From Holothuria scabra (taxonomy: Eukaryota > Echinodermata > Holothuroidea > Aspidochirotida > Holothuriidae), in contig CM074200.1 of assembly GCA_037179385.1 (NCBI GenBank), positions 32,925,884-32,989,883 on the forward strand: a stretch of DNA of 64,000 bases, in the 5' to 3' direction. The notes under the pieces were generated by a model. The model was given only the letters and a program-made list of their open reading frames with translations, did not search any database and was not told the DNA's origin. The position numbers were made by a program, and so were the translations under genes. This document shows, piece after piece, positions 23,101 through 38,100 of the stretch; within the stretch, counting starts at the first letter, position 1, and each line of letters begins with the position of its first letter.

Positions 23101-26100
23101 ATTACTCTTAGTTGTGTGTCCATGTCTGGGAAGTGAAAATCTGTTGACTGCTGGCAAATGTTGGCAAATTCTGAAGGAGGGAGACATTTAAAAATTGTGA
23201 AACATATAACAGCAAGAATATCAAGTAGTTGATGAAAATTCCCTGTAAGCCTTAAGAATATTCTTGTCTTGTGGGGCTGAACCATTTTTGCCCAATAGAA
23301 GTCTTTACTCTCCCAGAGAATTGCACAAGTTTATAGAAATGTGCTCAAGATATAGGTTTTCCCCAAACTCTATGCAGGGGTTTAATTTTTACCACTCCTA
23401 CCCTCTTTCAACCATCTAGATCATTGAAATTCCTTTGTTACAATGCACATATCTGAACTCACCAAGTTCAATTTTAGGTAGCCCACAGTAGGTCTGTATC
23501 AGTTACCTAGATGAGATTAAACAACACATCTTCACAAATGTTTAACATATGACAACAAGCCCTAGTAGGCTGGGGGTTATAGAATATGCGCACAGTAGTT
23601 ATTGCCTGTCGTAAGAGGAGGCTAAAGGGAAACCAAATTTGAACTTGAACAATACTTGAAAATAAATTTAACTTTGAACTTTTAATCAAGTTGACTGACA
23701 CTATATAACACACCTATGTTGGTGTGTCATTAAATCTCATCTAACTAACTAATATATGTGTCAACAAGATATAAAACGAAAAGGTTAAATGCAGTTTTGA
23801 ATATTGTACTGTACTGGGTGGTTCATTCTCTTCTAAGTTGGTCACCAGTTTTATTAAAAAAAAAATCTCACTTTGTAGTGTCCTTCATATGTATTTACTT
23901 TAAAATATGTTTGTTTCAAAGTGTTTTATTTTTGAAAAGCATATGATATATATTTATATTTTAACTGAATTGATCTTAATTGCAGATGATCTAATCTCAT
24001 ATCTTCTTATACCATCAATGTACTAAGTCACCAATTATCTACATGTCGCTAAATGGTGGGGCATTTTAATGATTGGCCTAATTATTTTAAAAATTTGATA
24101 TGATTAGTTGCACAGTAGGTAAACATGGGGAAGCTCCATTGTTAACTTGAGGTAGGAGAGAAGTGGATTGTACAAAGTCATATTTTTGCTGATATTTGTA
24201 CCCACTTCAATATTCAACAAATGGGAGGACTTTCTGTACTTCAACAAACCAAAGGGCAGGATAAGACTTGATAACTTCCATATTCAACACATCTTCTCGA
24301 CAGAGATATAGGGCTAGCAAGCATCTGGTGTAAGGCCTCATTTATGGTCAAGTGAGCAGTGTAATGACCAGAAAGATTCAGGATTGATTTACAGTCAGGT
24401 GACAATGGATTTAGCAAGATGTTAAGACAAAAGAGGCATTCACAATCTCATGGGGGGAGGGGAAGTGGGGTGAGGAACATCATGGATTGAGCTGGCCAAG
24501 TAAAACAGCACCTATTCACACCAGTGTCCACCAGGTTTTGAAAGCTGCATAAATCTAACAAGGCCATTTTCCTGCCATGATGGGTGGAGTTGGTATGTAA
24601 CCTGTCAAATAAGAAACTATAACATAGACATTTGGTAAAAATGGCATAAATACCACCCCTTTAATAATTTGTCTCCTTACCTTTCTTGATTCCTGTGTAT
24701 GAGTTTACCCTGTCATCAACCATCAGAACCAATGCTGAGAGAGAATTAGAGTAAAGGGACATAGCAGACTGTAGTCTCTGTGGCTGGGGCATTAATCTTC
24801 CTCTGTGGGGTAAGCAAAAATAAAGCCCCTAGACTAATAAACTAAAAGAAAGAATAAAAGCTGGAGGAAGTTATAACCAAACGTGAAACAAGCAACAAAC
24901 AACATCAAAAGCATACATTTTCATAAATTTGCAGAGACTGTGTCTCTAGTGCTAGCTCTGAGGTATTGCTAGTCCCAAAGGAAAATTTGCTACCATTAAT
25001 CCAAAATCTATCAGTGAGTTTCCTAATTGGCTGTATTGAGTTAATGAGACGGGCTTTTATGGCTTAGTTTCTGATCAAATGGTTTAAACCTGGCAGGTCA
25101 CAGCCTTTTTCCATTGCTTATGCTGAGTAGCATGCACAATGGTAGTAGGTTTCACCATTCTCAGGAGTTGAACTCCAGACATTCCAGCTGCAAGTTTGTC
25201 GCTCTAACCACCTGACCATGCAGCCTTGAAATCTTGAGATCAACAACATTGAAGGGGTTTGTTTGTGGCACTGCAGTGACACCTAGATGGTAGTGATAGC
25301 GTTTACCACTGACTTACAGCTCTTAAAGGAGTGATGGCTTAAAACCCAGGACAAGATGTTTGTTTCTCAGTAATTTGGGCTAAAATCTCCTACTAAACTG
25401 TAGCTGCATGAATCAGTGTAGCATCTCATTAAAATGACTGCAACCTTTGAATCATCATAAACATATTGTACATAGGTGACAAGAGTTGGGAAGCTGGGAG
25501 GCTCCTTCCCAGGAAATGTTGGCATCTGGATGAAAATTTTCAGGTTTGTACATGAAAATACTGAAGAGATTCAGGGAAATAAACACTTCTTCTAGCCCTG
25601 ATATTGCATGTCCATGTATAGGTTATTTACACATGAAAGATCTGTTAGTTAGATGGGGTTTTACCGTCCAGGTTCAAGTTGAGCTGTCCACAACCATTTT
25701 CTGTGACTCACTGGATTGTTTTCTCTACTACATTGCTAATGCTGAGCACAAAGCACAATGGCAGCAGGTTCTGTTTTTAAAGTCTTCGGTATAGATGATC
25801 TGGAACAAAACTTAATTCTCATTTATAACACATCTTGTTGGTATAGGTGATGGCATTGAAAACAGTTGAAGAGGTAAAGAGAGTTTGATCTGCAACTATA
25901 GGTTCAAGTGAAAAGGCATTAATATTCATGAAATTTACCCTGCTCTGATTGGCTTGTGCCTGCATAGGTCTAACACATCCATACTCATTAGCCTTAAGTT
26001 GTGTGAAGTTTTCAACTGTGCACCTGAATAAAATGAAGAAAAAATTGTTTATCAGTATGGTTTAAATTTACTTATTCTTGGAAAAAAGAAGAGAAGGTCC

Positions 26101-29100
26101 CACAAAGGCTGACAAGTTTTTATAAGTAACATTCTTAGGAAAGTTTTGGTTTAAATTTTCCAAAGCAGAGCAAATACTCAAATAATCGTTCAGCAAATAA
26201 TACAAGACAGGCTACATACAGAAATATTTGTGATTAAATTTGATTTTCTCAGAAGTCAGATGCATTGAAATTGCAAACAAGAAGCAGTCTCAGTAATATT
26301 CATTTGGTAATACAAGAATTTTAGGTAAATTCCTTGCTTACAAGACAAAAATTAGCAACATGCTATACTGGATGGGACTATAAAATACTAATAATTGGTC
26401 CAAAGTAAGTATAAAAGCCTTGAAAATGACCAAATTTACTAATAAAGGACAAAGACCAGAAATATCAGCTGGTTACAATATCAAATACAGTAATTGGTCT
26501 GAAATATTTATCAAGGTCTTAAAACACTTCAAACACTCTCAGTTTGTCTATGCTTAATCAGGAGCCCCATCAGACTGGAAGTAAGGTCAGCACTTACCAA
26601 TATTGATAGCATCACTCCCTCATCAAGATTAATAGTATACCTCACTCACCAAGATTGAAAGTAAAACTCACTCACAAAGACTGATAGTAAAACTCACTCA
26701 CAAAGACTGATAGTAAAACTCACTCACCAAGATTGAAAGTAAAACTCACTCACCGAGATTGATAGTATAACTCACTCACCAAGATTGATAGTATACCTCA
26801 CTCACCAAGATTGAAAGTAAAACTCACTCACAAAGACTGATAGTAAAACTCACTCACAAAGACTGATAGTAAAACTCACTCACCAAGATTGAAAGTAAAA
26901 CTCACTCACCAAGATTGATAGTATAACTCACTCACCAAGATTGATAGTATAACTCACTCACCGAGATTGATAGTATAACTCACTCACCGAGATTGATAGT
27001 AAAACTCACTCACCGAGATTGATAGTAAAACTCCTCACTCACCAAGATTGATAGTAAAACTCACCAAGATTGATAGTAAAGCTTTCATTCATGGTTGGCT
27101 CCTCTACAATCTCTTCAGTTTCTTGGACTGGCAGGGAGTCTGACATTGCACGTATCCTTTGACTGCACGAAAGAGAACAAGATGATAGGGGAATGGGTGA
27201 TAATGACAACTGCATGTACAGATTCAACACATCTGAAAGGGGTGAGGATGCGGTCTAGTTTTTTCAATTAAATTATTTGTTTTCCACAAGAATATTAAAA
27301 TGCCATACCAATATAATACACATCCAATGATCTGAAGGAAATAAGACCCCCTGTTGGCTGGGGGTTGTAAAATTTGCCCACAGTATTTCCCACCTGTCAT
27401 AAGAGGCAACTAAAGTAAAACCTTATTTGAGCTAGAACCATACTTGGAAATTAATTTTTAAAAACACATATGCGTTGATGTGTCATTAAATCTCAGCTAA
27501 CTGACTGGAGGAAATAAGCTTAATATCATGAGAAACGTTCAAGTTGAAAGCTAGTTCTATAACGTAACAAGCAAAGAAAACCAACATACATTAGTCATAT
27601 AAATAAGGAACAAAAGGTATAGAGGTAATGACAAACATCTTTCAATTATGAGGTCAAGTGTTCGTTTCTTTGATCCCACATTTAAACTATCATGTAGTTT
27701 TTGGGTAGCAGTTTGTCCTCAGTTTAACAGAGGTTGTTGTCATGAAACTGGTATTGCAAGATGGTCATGAATATTATTTGCCTGAGATAATGCCAAGTTC
27801 CCACCATCATAGGGATCATAGGGGAAAAAAGACAATAACAATAAGCTACAACAGTATCTACATATCACCCCTATTCCAGCAAAACCTGTTCTTCACTGGG
27901 AATTGATTCATTAGCTACGGATCACATTTTACATGATTTAGTTTCAGAACTTCATTCTGATACTTGATTATCAACACAAAGGTCAACATTACCAACCAAG
28001 TCAGGAGATATGCAAACCTTTTAAGAACTTTGGAGGTGCAAGTACAAAATAGAACACTCATTACTAATTTTGATTTAAAAAGTTACTTAAAACATGTATT
28101 AAAAAATGGGATAGACTGTGCTGTGCTCTGCTTACTTCACTCAGTCTATGACCAAGGTTACTTGGACAGAAGATTAACCTGGTGGCAATTCAAAGCTTGT
28201 AAAACATTTTGAAAGGAAGTTTATTCCTGTAAGCAAAAGGCACATATTGAGTTGGTTGTCAATTTCATGACTTCTGTCAGACCTTCTAATCAACTGTGTG
28301 AAGATAACCAACTTCCTGCAACCAGCTGTCATGACCAAGGTTTCAGGAGATACATGCTGTATATTAAAAAGAGACTGGCCTATTGAAGGCTTAGATGAGC
28401 ATTTGAATGACAAGCTCTCAAATCCATACCAGCAACAATTTTTTTTGCAATTTAGGTAAAATTGAAATAAATAAATGACACATGAAACTTATTCAAAACA
28501 TTTCAATGCAAAAATCATGAAATAATAAAGCCTTCAAAATTTGTATCTAGTGATATTTTTTTTTTTTTTTTTTTGGGGGGGGGGTTGCCTTTCACAAAAT
28601 CTTAAAAACCCATATATTTTATGTGCATATCAGCTACAAAATTTTACACTTGTATAGCAATTTGTCCATTTAGTGCAGCAAAATGAAATATGACACTGGA
28701 TAAATTATTCTCGGAAAATTTCTTTAGGACTTTCCTCAAAGAAATCAATATCAACTCAATGAGTCCCTTTAACTGAAGAGAATTGCAACCAGCTGTTGCA
28801 ATCATGTGATGTTCTCACCTGACAAGTCCCTCTTCACCACTGTTAGTGTCATTAGATAGCTGATAGATGTACTGTTTAAATTCTTCTCTCTGTGCTTCCT
28901 GTAGATTCTTAAGTTCCATCTCCCACTGTTGACTCTCCCTCTAAAGAGTTAAAAAGAAAAGGAAATGGCAGTGCACCATAACCTTTGGGCATTGGGCTTG
29001 CAAAAACAACTCCGTTCAGTGAAATTTATTCAATATTTTCCTACTGTATTTAGTGTAAAGAAAGCATGCCCTTTTCTAGTGCCTGGGAGGTGGCAGATTA

Positions 29101-32100
29101 CTACTACTCTACCCAGTGTGCTCCTTATTTACTTGCCCAGTACACATCTTGTGGTCACTGGGCTGTTCAGAATATTCATTAAGAGCACACTGGGTACTGG
29201 GTAGGGTATTAATTTGTCGACTGCCAGGCCTAGAAAAGACTACGCTCCCTAAAAATGTAAATGGAATTTATAATTTGAGTCAACGTCTTATGAAGTAACA
29301 CAGACATTGAATATTAATGGAAACTTCTGGTGAACTTACACAGTGACTTGAGCCAAGGACTTGCTCATGTCAAGATAGCCAAACTGACCTTAATATGTCA
29401 CAGTGGAGTAACCAGTTACAATACTGGAATTCTGAATGACTTTTTTAGAATTTTGTCACCTTGATTGCTCTTCAATAAATCCCAAAGGAAAAGAATCAAG
29501 AGGGAACTTTGGGTAACATAAAGTTATGTTTCTGTTCTTGCAAGAAAGCAACTGTAACAACTTTGAAGTCTCCCTCATGATGCTAGAAGCGAATAGCAAG
29601 TTTTAGCCATCTCAAGCTGGCAATTAATAATCCAGAATCTATCAGAGAACTTCATGTTCAGTTATTTTGAGATCAATGAAGTGAAAGGCGTTTGCCCCCT
29701 TCAAAGACTATTTGCTCAGTAGAGCCAACAAGGCTGGTTTAAACAGAGTTAACTGCCGCAATTACAGAGACAAGTTTTACCTGAGAAAACACCTTTTTCT
29801 CAGGTAACATTGGCTAAAATGTCCTATTCAGTTCTAGTAGCATGTTTAACTAAGCAAGTACTTTTTGTTTCATGATAATTTTTACAGTCTCATTTACAAA
29901 CTATTTATATGTGATTTAATAAATAACACAACTAACTACACCTCACAAGGATCACAATATATTCAGACTGGGTCATTTACAGGCAGATGAAGCTAACCTG
30001 CATATTTTCAAAGTGTCTAGCTGCTAACATGTTCACATGCTGGTCATCATGAGTAATGTCCAGGTTTTGGACAGCTCGCTCCATCTCTTGTGACTGTCTG
30101 AAAATAAATAGTAAAAATAACGAGAGTGTATTAATGCAAGATAATGCCAGAATCAGTTTTATCCTGAACCTCTCTTTTAGGGAATGTATCCCATTTTAAG
30201 GTTATGCACATGTATGTTAAATTACAACATGGCACTTACAGATATCCTTCCCATCTGTAAACCATTCAGATGCACCAGTAAATATTTGACAGGAGCTCCA
30301 CATAAATTTCACCTCCAGCATGCTAAACATAAAAGGAGAAGACAACCCTAGTTTTTCTTGATTCAAAACTAACAATTTAATGTGCTCATTCTAAAACGAG
30401 CACATAGTAGTTTTGAAAATAGTCATTTCAAAATGACAAGACAAGTTCAATAGTATGTACGTACACTTAGTTTTACATCTGTTGTTAGTGCAAACCCCAC
30501 CCCACTTTCACTCCCTACACCACCTGGTGTGGCCTTAACTTTTAAATTTTTCCAGGTGTGGTGCAAATCACACTCCTCCAGAAATTAAGGAGTGTGGTAG
30601 GTGTGCTGTTTTATAATCTTTACAGAATTTCATGGGCTCCCATTGTTCAATGAAGTGTGACAAAAATCACACTCCTCGCAGTGATTTGAGCCAAGTGATG
30701 GGTGTGAAATTGCACTCCCCCACCTCAAAACTCAAGGCCTGCCACCTCTCCTCTTTACTGTTACTTTTTGTTTATCTCCCATTTTAATAACCCTTCTTTT
30801 CTGCCAAATTTTAAACCTTCTACAATATTTTCTCTGTTCAATTTTGTTAAAAGGATATGAAAGTGTATGCTTTTACACTCAGCTACATAATGAGTACATT
30901 TACAATTTTTTCCTCTGTTTTCTAATACACTTAATATTTAATTTTTCCAAAAAGTATAGAAAATAATTTGTAAGTTCTGTATGAACAATGTGCTGTGTTC
31001 ATCATTAGTTAAACTGATCTGAACCAAATTGACCTTAATCAAACCAAATTCCATCGAACTGAAATTATCACAAATTTCTGTTATTAACTGTGGCACAGGT
31101 ACTCCTGATAGGGCATCCAATCTCACCATCTCCCTCCGCATCTTCCCCCATCCACCAATTTATGGTACTCACTTGTATTGAAGTTTCTGTATAGCATTAT
31201 CTCTCTGTACAACAACATCTTGTACTGCCACAGAGTAAGTATGCTCCAAATGAAAAAGTACCTCTAATGTTTGGGAATGGATGAGTTTGTGGTAAAGTTC
31301 AGTAAATTCTTGACCATCTGGAACCTTCTTCTCTTGACTGTAACCTGTGCATTCCTGTAAAGAGAAAATAGCTCCAGGCATGTAATTACAGTTAAAACAT
31401 TATTACGCATTCCTTCTGAAAGAAACATTGTTCTTTATCTTTTCTTTTTTATACTCAGCAATTTGTCTGATTTACAATTGTGCACTTGTCTGGGTTCAGC
31501 TGTGGGAAGGTGGCACAGAGCAAAGATTCTCCAGCCCTCTAATTCTTCAGGAAAAGGGCTACTAAAGATGGGGAATACGTTTAAATTTGTCTCAGGCACG
31601 GATCCAAACATTCCAAAAAGGTAGGGACTGACTTTAGAGAAAGAAGAGGGTGTAAGGGAGTTGCACCACTAATTTCCTGTATGTTTTATTGTTCATGCCA
31701 GTGAAAAGTAAGCTGAGGCCATAAGACCCCCCTTGGACCCACACCAGTGTCTGATGGGGACATTTAAAATCTGGTCCCGGGAGCAGAACTAGGGGTAGTA
31801 ATCAGGATTGTAAATACATAGGTCTGAGTGTGGGACATGAATTGCATTGAAAACTGCATAAGCATGGCACCACAATCAGTTTCCATCTAGTATAAATAAC
31901 AAATTTTGGCAAAAGCATCATTTCCAGATGACAGGAAATAGCACTTTTGAGTCTTTTTTTTCTCAAGTTATTCATACAGCAGCACAGTCATATTTTGTTT
32001 GGAGTTAAATTTCTTTGGCAAGTTGAGAATTGCTGGAAGATATACGGTGAGAAATTCTTAGCTGATTATTTAAATAGTGGGAATTTCAAAGGGTTGGAAG

Positions 32101-35100
32101 AGTTTCATTTTAGCATAAGGACAGGTCACAAAAACCCAATAGGAACCATTTCTGTCCCTTGCCTACCCTTATAGTGGCAACCCTGGTAATAATACACCCC
32201 AACCTAAGAACTTTCTTAACACAAAAATCTCATAACTCCCTAAGTTGCAAAAAAATGAATCTGACCAGATTAATCAGTGGTCACCCAAGATTAATCTGGT
32301 ACAGGGTTCTACACAAGTCTGTGTTTCTACCTTACTTTGAATTATTACATATAAACCTACAGTACTGTGACTATTAGGTATACTTTACCATTGCTGTGTC
32401 AGACTGAAACAGACTTGACATGATTTGTATGTGTGTACTACAACCACAGTGCAGCAGACCTCATAACTATCTACTGTAAAGTAATCAATCTCACCTTTGT
32501 GAGAAAAAATGGGGTAGATGCACACTATTTAACACAGTGTTTCTTGATTGGTTGTTGACATTGTATTGCATCCATTGTATTTTTTGTTAAGTTTAGGGAT
32601 TAGGGATTAGAGTTATCGTAAGCCAGTTAGGAAATTTCTTGTTAAACAGTCCACATCCCCGAAAAAAGGCCATAGGCATTGTTAGACTAAACCAAAGTGT
32701 TTTTGTACTGTAGGGGCAAACCCTCATATACTGAACTAACTCACCTGTGTGTAAGATTTAGTCCACTGGTCAGCTATATTTCCAATTTTATCATGAGCTG
32801 CACTTCCCAAAGACTTAAGCATGTTTGATGCATTCTCATCCTGGAACTTAGCTGTCTCATTTTTTACAAAATGTTGCAATGCTTGTAAAAGATCTGCAAA
32901 GGCAAAATGTACCAAGAATTGTTTGTTCTTCAATAGAAATACTAAACAACTGATCTGAGATGGAGTCAGGCACAGGTACATCTACATATGACTGCAGGGA
33001 TGAATTTAGGCAGTACACCCCCTAAAATTTCCCAATGTTTAATTTTCACTTTTGTGGAACTGATCAGTTTTCTTACTTGTTTCTACTGAGCATCATGCTG
33101 TAGATCGTCACACTGCATTGTCAATGCTATCAAGAGGTACTGTAGCATTCTCACAAGCAGACAATGTATGAGGGGTTCACAGTTTTAATTCTGGTGTCAT
33201 GAAATGACCTTTGACCTCCACTAAAACAACACAGTTTCTCAACAGGACTAATCTCTAAACCACAAATGAACTAGAGCAGTGATGCCACAGAATCTCAATA
33301 CTTTGTGGATGTTAAGGAGACAAAGTTTCCATATTGTTGCTGATGATATTTGATGTAAATGCAGTACTCCTTTTGATGCATTTAAAAGATTATCCATCTA
33401 TTGTTAATATCCTGATGCATTTCATGCTCAAAAATTATCAAATTCATAGGGAACAATTTTTACAATAAAACTGTAACACTAGATGGGGTACACAATACTG
33501 TGCACCATACTGAAACTTAGTGAGCAGAAATAATTTTAGATGCAGATCAGTGACATCTTCTAATAAATCCAGCAGTCCAATGACATCTGTTTTCCTTCTG
33601 CATTCCACACTATTTTCTCTCAAATCACTCTCCCTAATGCTATTTTCACAGTCTCATTCAAATATTTTGGTATTTCACAACTTCTGAAGGAGTGAGAGCT
33701 AGTTCTCTGCTGATATCTTGAGTGTTTGCATTGTTACACTGTACGACAAGAGTGTAGGAAAAATACCCATTCAATGCAGTATGCTACAGATCCTCAAATA
33801 TGCTTCAATCTACTCTTGAGGGGTTAATTTTTTCATAACAACTTAGAGACACATTGATCATGCCTCCTAGACAAATTTTGTGCACTACAAGGTAAGTCCA
33901 TAAATTGTAAACAAGCTTGTAGAGCCAAGACACAAAACAAAGACTACTTTTACTTTTCTGCTGTTTGTATCCAACTCTAGGAGCTTATTCCTCTCAAGAT
34001 AATTTCTTGGGAAATATCTGCTCACAGAGCCTTTGTTTATGGTCAGGCTTAGCAAGATTATCTTACAGTTACTTCATGCTTGATTTACCATAGCAGAGGT
34101 GTGACACCAAACCTCTAACATCTGAAAGTTTAACTACAAAATGTAAACATTCTCAGTCAGTAGGTATCTGTGCCTGGCAACCAAAGTGCTGTGTGCAAAG
34201 AAAATTGAAGTTTCTATTACAACTGAAGAGTTTAACCATAAAATTTGCAAAAATAACTTAGCAACCATCACTTTTTTAACGTCTTTTGCCTCCCGGCCAA
34301 AGAGCATGCTCTAAAATTCTCAAAGACATTGACCACTGATCAAGTCACATTACCTTGCTCTAAAGATGTATTGCGATAAAAATGTCATTCATTCTTACCT
34401 TGAGATATTGTGTTTACAACAGAGTCACAAAAAAGTACTTGACATTACCATTGCATATCCTTTGACTTGTACAAAGAATTAAAATGGTTAGTAGCTGACT
34501 TTGCCATTAAAATATTTGACTATACTCTGTTGTTCTGTTGTTACATAAAGAGGGTTACAGGGTTGTAGGTTCAGGCTGAGATTTATGTTGGACATTTCTA
34601 TAAAACTATGCTAGTAGATAATAGTCTTCATCCTGAGGAGGGGGTGTTGAGGAAGGAGATTTTCATCAAAAGATATTACGACAATCTTCAAAAGTACAAT
34701 ACCAACTTTATTGGATGAAAGGAAAATTTTGCGCATTGGAAAATGAAGACAAAATACTGATTTGGTGATGAGATGTACCCTACCACATTTCAACCAAGGG
34801 GTTGTCCTCTGTTTTGTTATAAATTCTGATTGCTAGTTACCACAGCCTGACACCACTTAAAACATTCATCTCTGCTCATCTGTATTCCATTCACTGGCAA
34901 TAATCATCCACCAGGAATATTTGGGATAGACTAAACAAAAATATTACAAAAAATTACAAAAATTTACAAAATGTACATGTACCAATAACATATTCCAAAA
35001 TCCCAACCAATTATGTGTCATTCTGAAAAAGGATTCACTTGTAAGAAAATGGCTTTCATTTTATTGATTAAAGTTCTGAATTCACACCTGTACATCCAGA

Positions 35101-38100
35101 TGCAAAGACAAACCATAGGATGGCCCGGCCTGTAAGACTTACTTGCTATACATTAGATGACAACAGTGCAGTTAGGGCATTTCACATAGGACCTTGAGTT
35201 TTACATTTTCCTGTCATGCTTCAAATCACACTTCTCAGCACTGTTTCCTCAAAGAAATTATGCATTGGGTTAATACACTCAGTAAGAAAAAATTTGAATC
35301 ATTGGAAATTTCAGTTTTGTGGGACTTGATCTTATCTGCACAATTTGCCAGGGATTCTGCCAGAAACACAAAAGGTGTGTGTATGTGTGTGTGTGTGTGT
35401 GGGGAGGGGGAGGGGGGGGGGAATTTATTCATTCTAAACCCAAAGTCAAAATTGATGGTGTCTTAGGCTAATGCTAAAAGGGGTTCAGGGAGACAAAAGC
35501 TTGCCCCTACAGGTGCTACTGTATTTGAAGGTTTTAAAGGCCATTAATAAGTTCAATTATTGCTGCAAAAGTGCCATCTTTTTAAGTAAAAAACCCAGAT
35601 ATTGACAATTTTCTAATACTATATTTGTTGGAAATGAAAGGGAGCATTTTGTCCACCTTCTTTTGGAAGGGGGGAAACAAATCCCTCTTAAATTCCCCCT
35701 CTCAAGGGAACATGGTCTGCACATTCCTGTCATTCTTCTAGGCAATTTTCATGTAAATTTTGTCATGCATCTAGGAGAACTTAGCATTTCAAAATATTTA
35801 GGCCTACAACAACTTCAGGGCTTCAACTGCACCTTGCATGACCTTTACCTCAAATTTACACCTCATTGGATCCTGAGCCCTATAACAGTCAAATACTATC
35901 AGACTCACAGGCAGAAACAATTTACTACGTCAAAGATGCAGTTCTGCTAAACATAAACAGATCAGCAGGTTTTCACTTCAGCAACATGACGTTCTTACTT
36001 CTTGACCCACAGCCTTGGATCAATTAGTTTTTCCAAAATGGTCTTCAATAGAACCACACCAGTAACAATAAATTTTCAGCATCGATAAATTTTCCACCCT
36101 GTACACCAACTATCCTCCATCGAATGCCTTGTTAGGGTACATTGGACTATTACAAAGATCAAGTATGTAGTTTCTTTCACAAAGGGTTAAACTTGCAGGA
36201 CTGTAAAATGATTTCTGAACAACAGACAGACATCACATACCTTACTTCAAAAGGAAGTCCCACCAGTGGGACAGGGTTACTAAGTTAAATCCAGTTAAGC
36301 ATTCATAAGGTTCAACTAGTCCATAAAACAGCTAGCATTGAGTTGATAGTCAGCTACAGTGTAAGTGCCCACATACTAATCTTTTGGGCAGTAGACCTAC
36401 TGTACAATTCCTGCCTTTTGACCTCTGGTTGAATGATCCTTTGACCTCCACCCAAAACATTACAAATTATCTACCCAATATGGCCTATCTATAAAGCCAA
36501 GTACAGTACTGAATGAGATTTTTCTAAGTTACTGATCTTGGGAAGTTGGGAGAGTGTACAGTATTTTCAAACAATTTCAATTTCACAAACTCCAAAACAA
36601 CAGGGACACTCTATAAAGACATTCAACCATGTAGTACCTACATGCCAAACTTCACCACAGGGATGAAGATCAGTAACTCTGCAGGGGTACTGTATCACCT
36701 AGCATCACATGCAGAGCATCTTGCATCCACTTGGGCTGTGATCAATGTACTTAAAGTGTACCTAAAGTCAAAAAATTCAAAAATATATATTAAAGACCAT
36801 GAAAAATAAATTCTGACAGTCCAACTCCCATCTTCGTAGGACATTCCTGAGCTGAGATATAAAATGTTGAAGTTTATTAACTCAAATTAAAATGGTACAT
36901 TGTGCAATAATTTGTGATGTCATTCTTGTACTACTCAAATTACAATCTTTGTATTTCTTTGTTTTTCCCAACGTTACTGCACCTTGTACCGAGGTGTGAT
37001 AGCACTCTTACTCTTACTGAGGTGATGTAATTAATTAAACCCTCCTTGTGCAACATGCTATGCAAGCAAACAGGAAATGTTCAAGGTCATAAAAACATTT
37101 TTAATTTTAAAGGAAAACAAAGCATATTATGTATGTTGTACAACAAGAAAGTCATAAATTATTGCACAATAGACCAATTTGTTTTAGGTAAATAAACTTC
37201 AACATTTTATACCTCAGCTCAAGAATGTCCTATGAAGATGGGAGTTGGACTGTTAGAATTCATTTTTCATTTTCTTAAATATATATTTTTGAATTTTTTG
37301 ACTTAAGGTACACTTTTTAAGTAAAACTACTCATTAAATTCTTGACATTTTTTTTAAACTGGCTTCTGCTTAAGCTTAGAGTTTGTTTTGGCTCCTACAT
37401 ACTTACCAGTCTGCCAATCACTCTAGGTCTAACATCTTATCTGGCTACAATATGTTTGTACCAGATGGTTTTCTAAAAATTATGGGGTTAAAACTTTTAA
37501 ATTTACAGGTTGCAAATTGTAGAACTCTTTACCTGCCGAAATTCAAAGGTGCAGTAATCTTAGCTCTTTTAAAACTTTAGTGAAAAGATATTTTATACCA
37601 AATTGAGAGAGGAATAGAGCTCCATATCTATACACTTTACCCAGCCCAGTATACAGTACATCAATTTTATGTTTTAGTGGCCACAGCGAAAATACCGTAA
37701 GTCTGCCTGCTCCGACTTTTCTGTGTCTGGATCTGGAAAAACACTGCACAACACTCCTGGTGGAGTCAAACGTGCAGGGTTGAGTGTGCGAATGTAGTTA
37801 GTCGTCCCGTCTGAGGATCCTCAAGGCTGCGCTCTTGAACCACTTGGGGTCCTTGAGATCTGTAATGTTCTGGGGGAGTAGGTTCCAGTCTCTGACGGTC
37901 CGAGGAAAGAAACTGTATTTGTAGCAGTCCTTTCTGGTTGGTATATATTTGTAAAGCTATTAAACATAACATAACAGGTTCAAGGGCAAAGGAGGGCTGT
38001 AAAGGCCCCATAAGATGCCCTGTAATCCAAAAACCCCCCAAAACAAAGCAAACCACCAACACCTAAAGAGCCCAGAAAGATTAGATTCTACCACAGTCAT

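Noticed and set aside
25915..25955. GC donor (TGCAG|GCACAAG) for FERRY3 exon 25939-26023
   Set aside because: A normal GTAAAT donor 15 bases further on, at 25938, gives the right phase and preserves the conserved CRHK...RAG residues.
26591..27082. CRISPR-like regular repeats
   Set aside because: Units are directly adjacent with no spacers, in a eukaryotic intron; this is a minisatellite.
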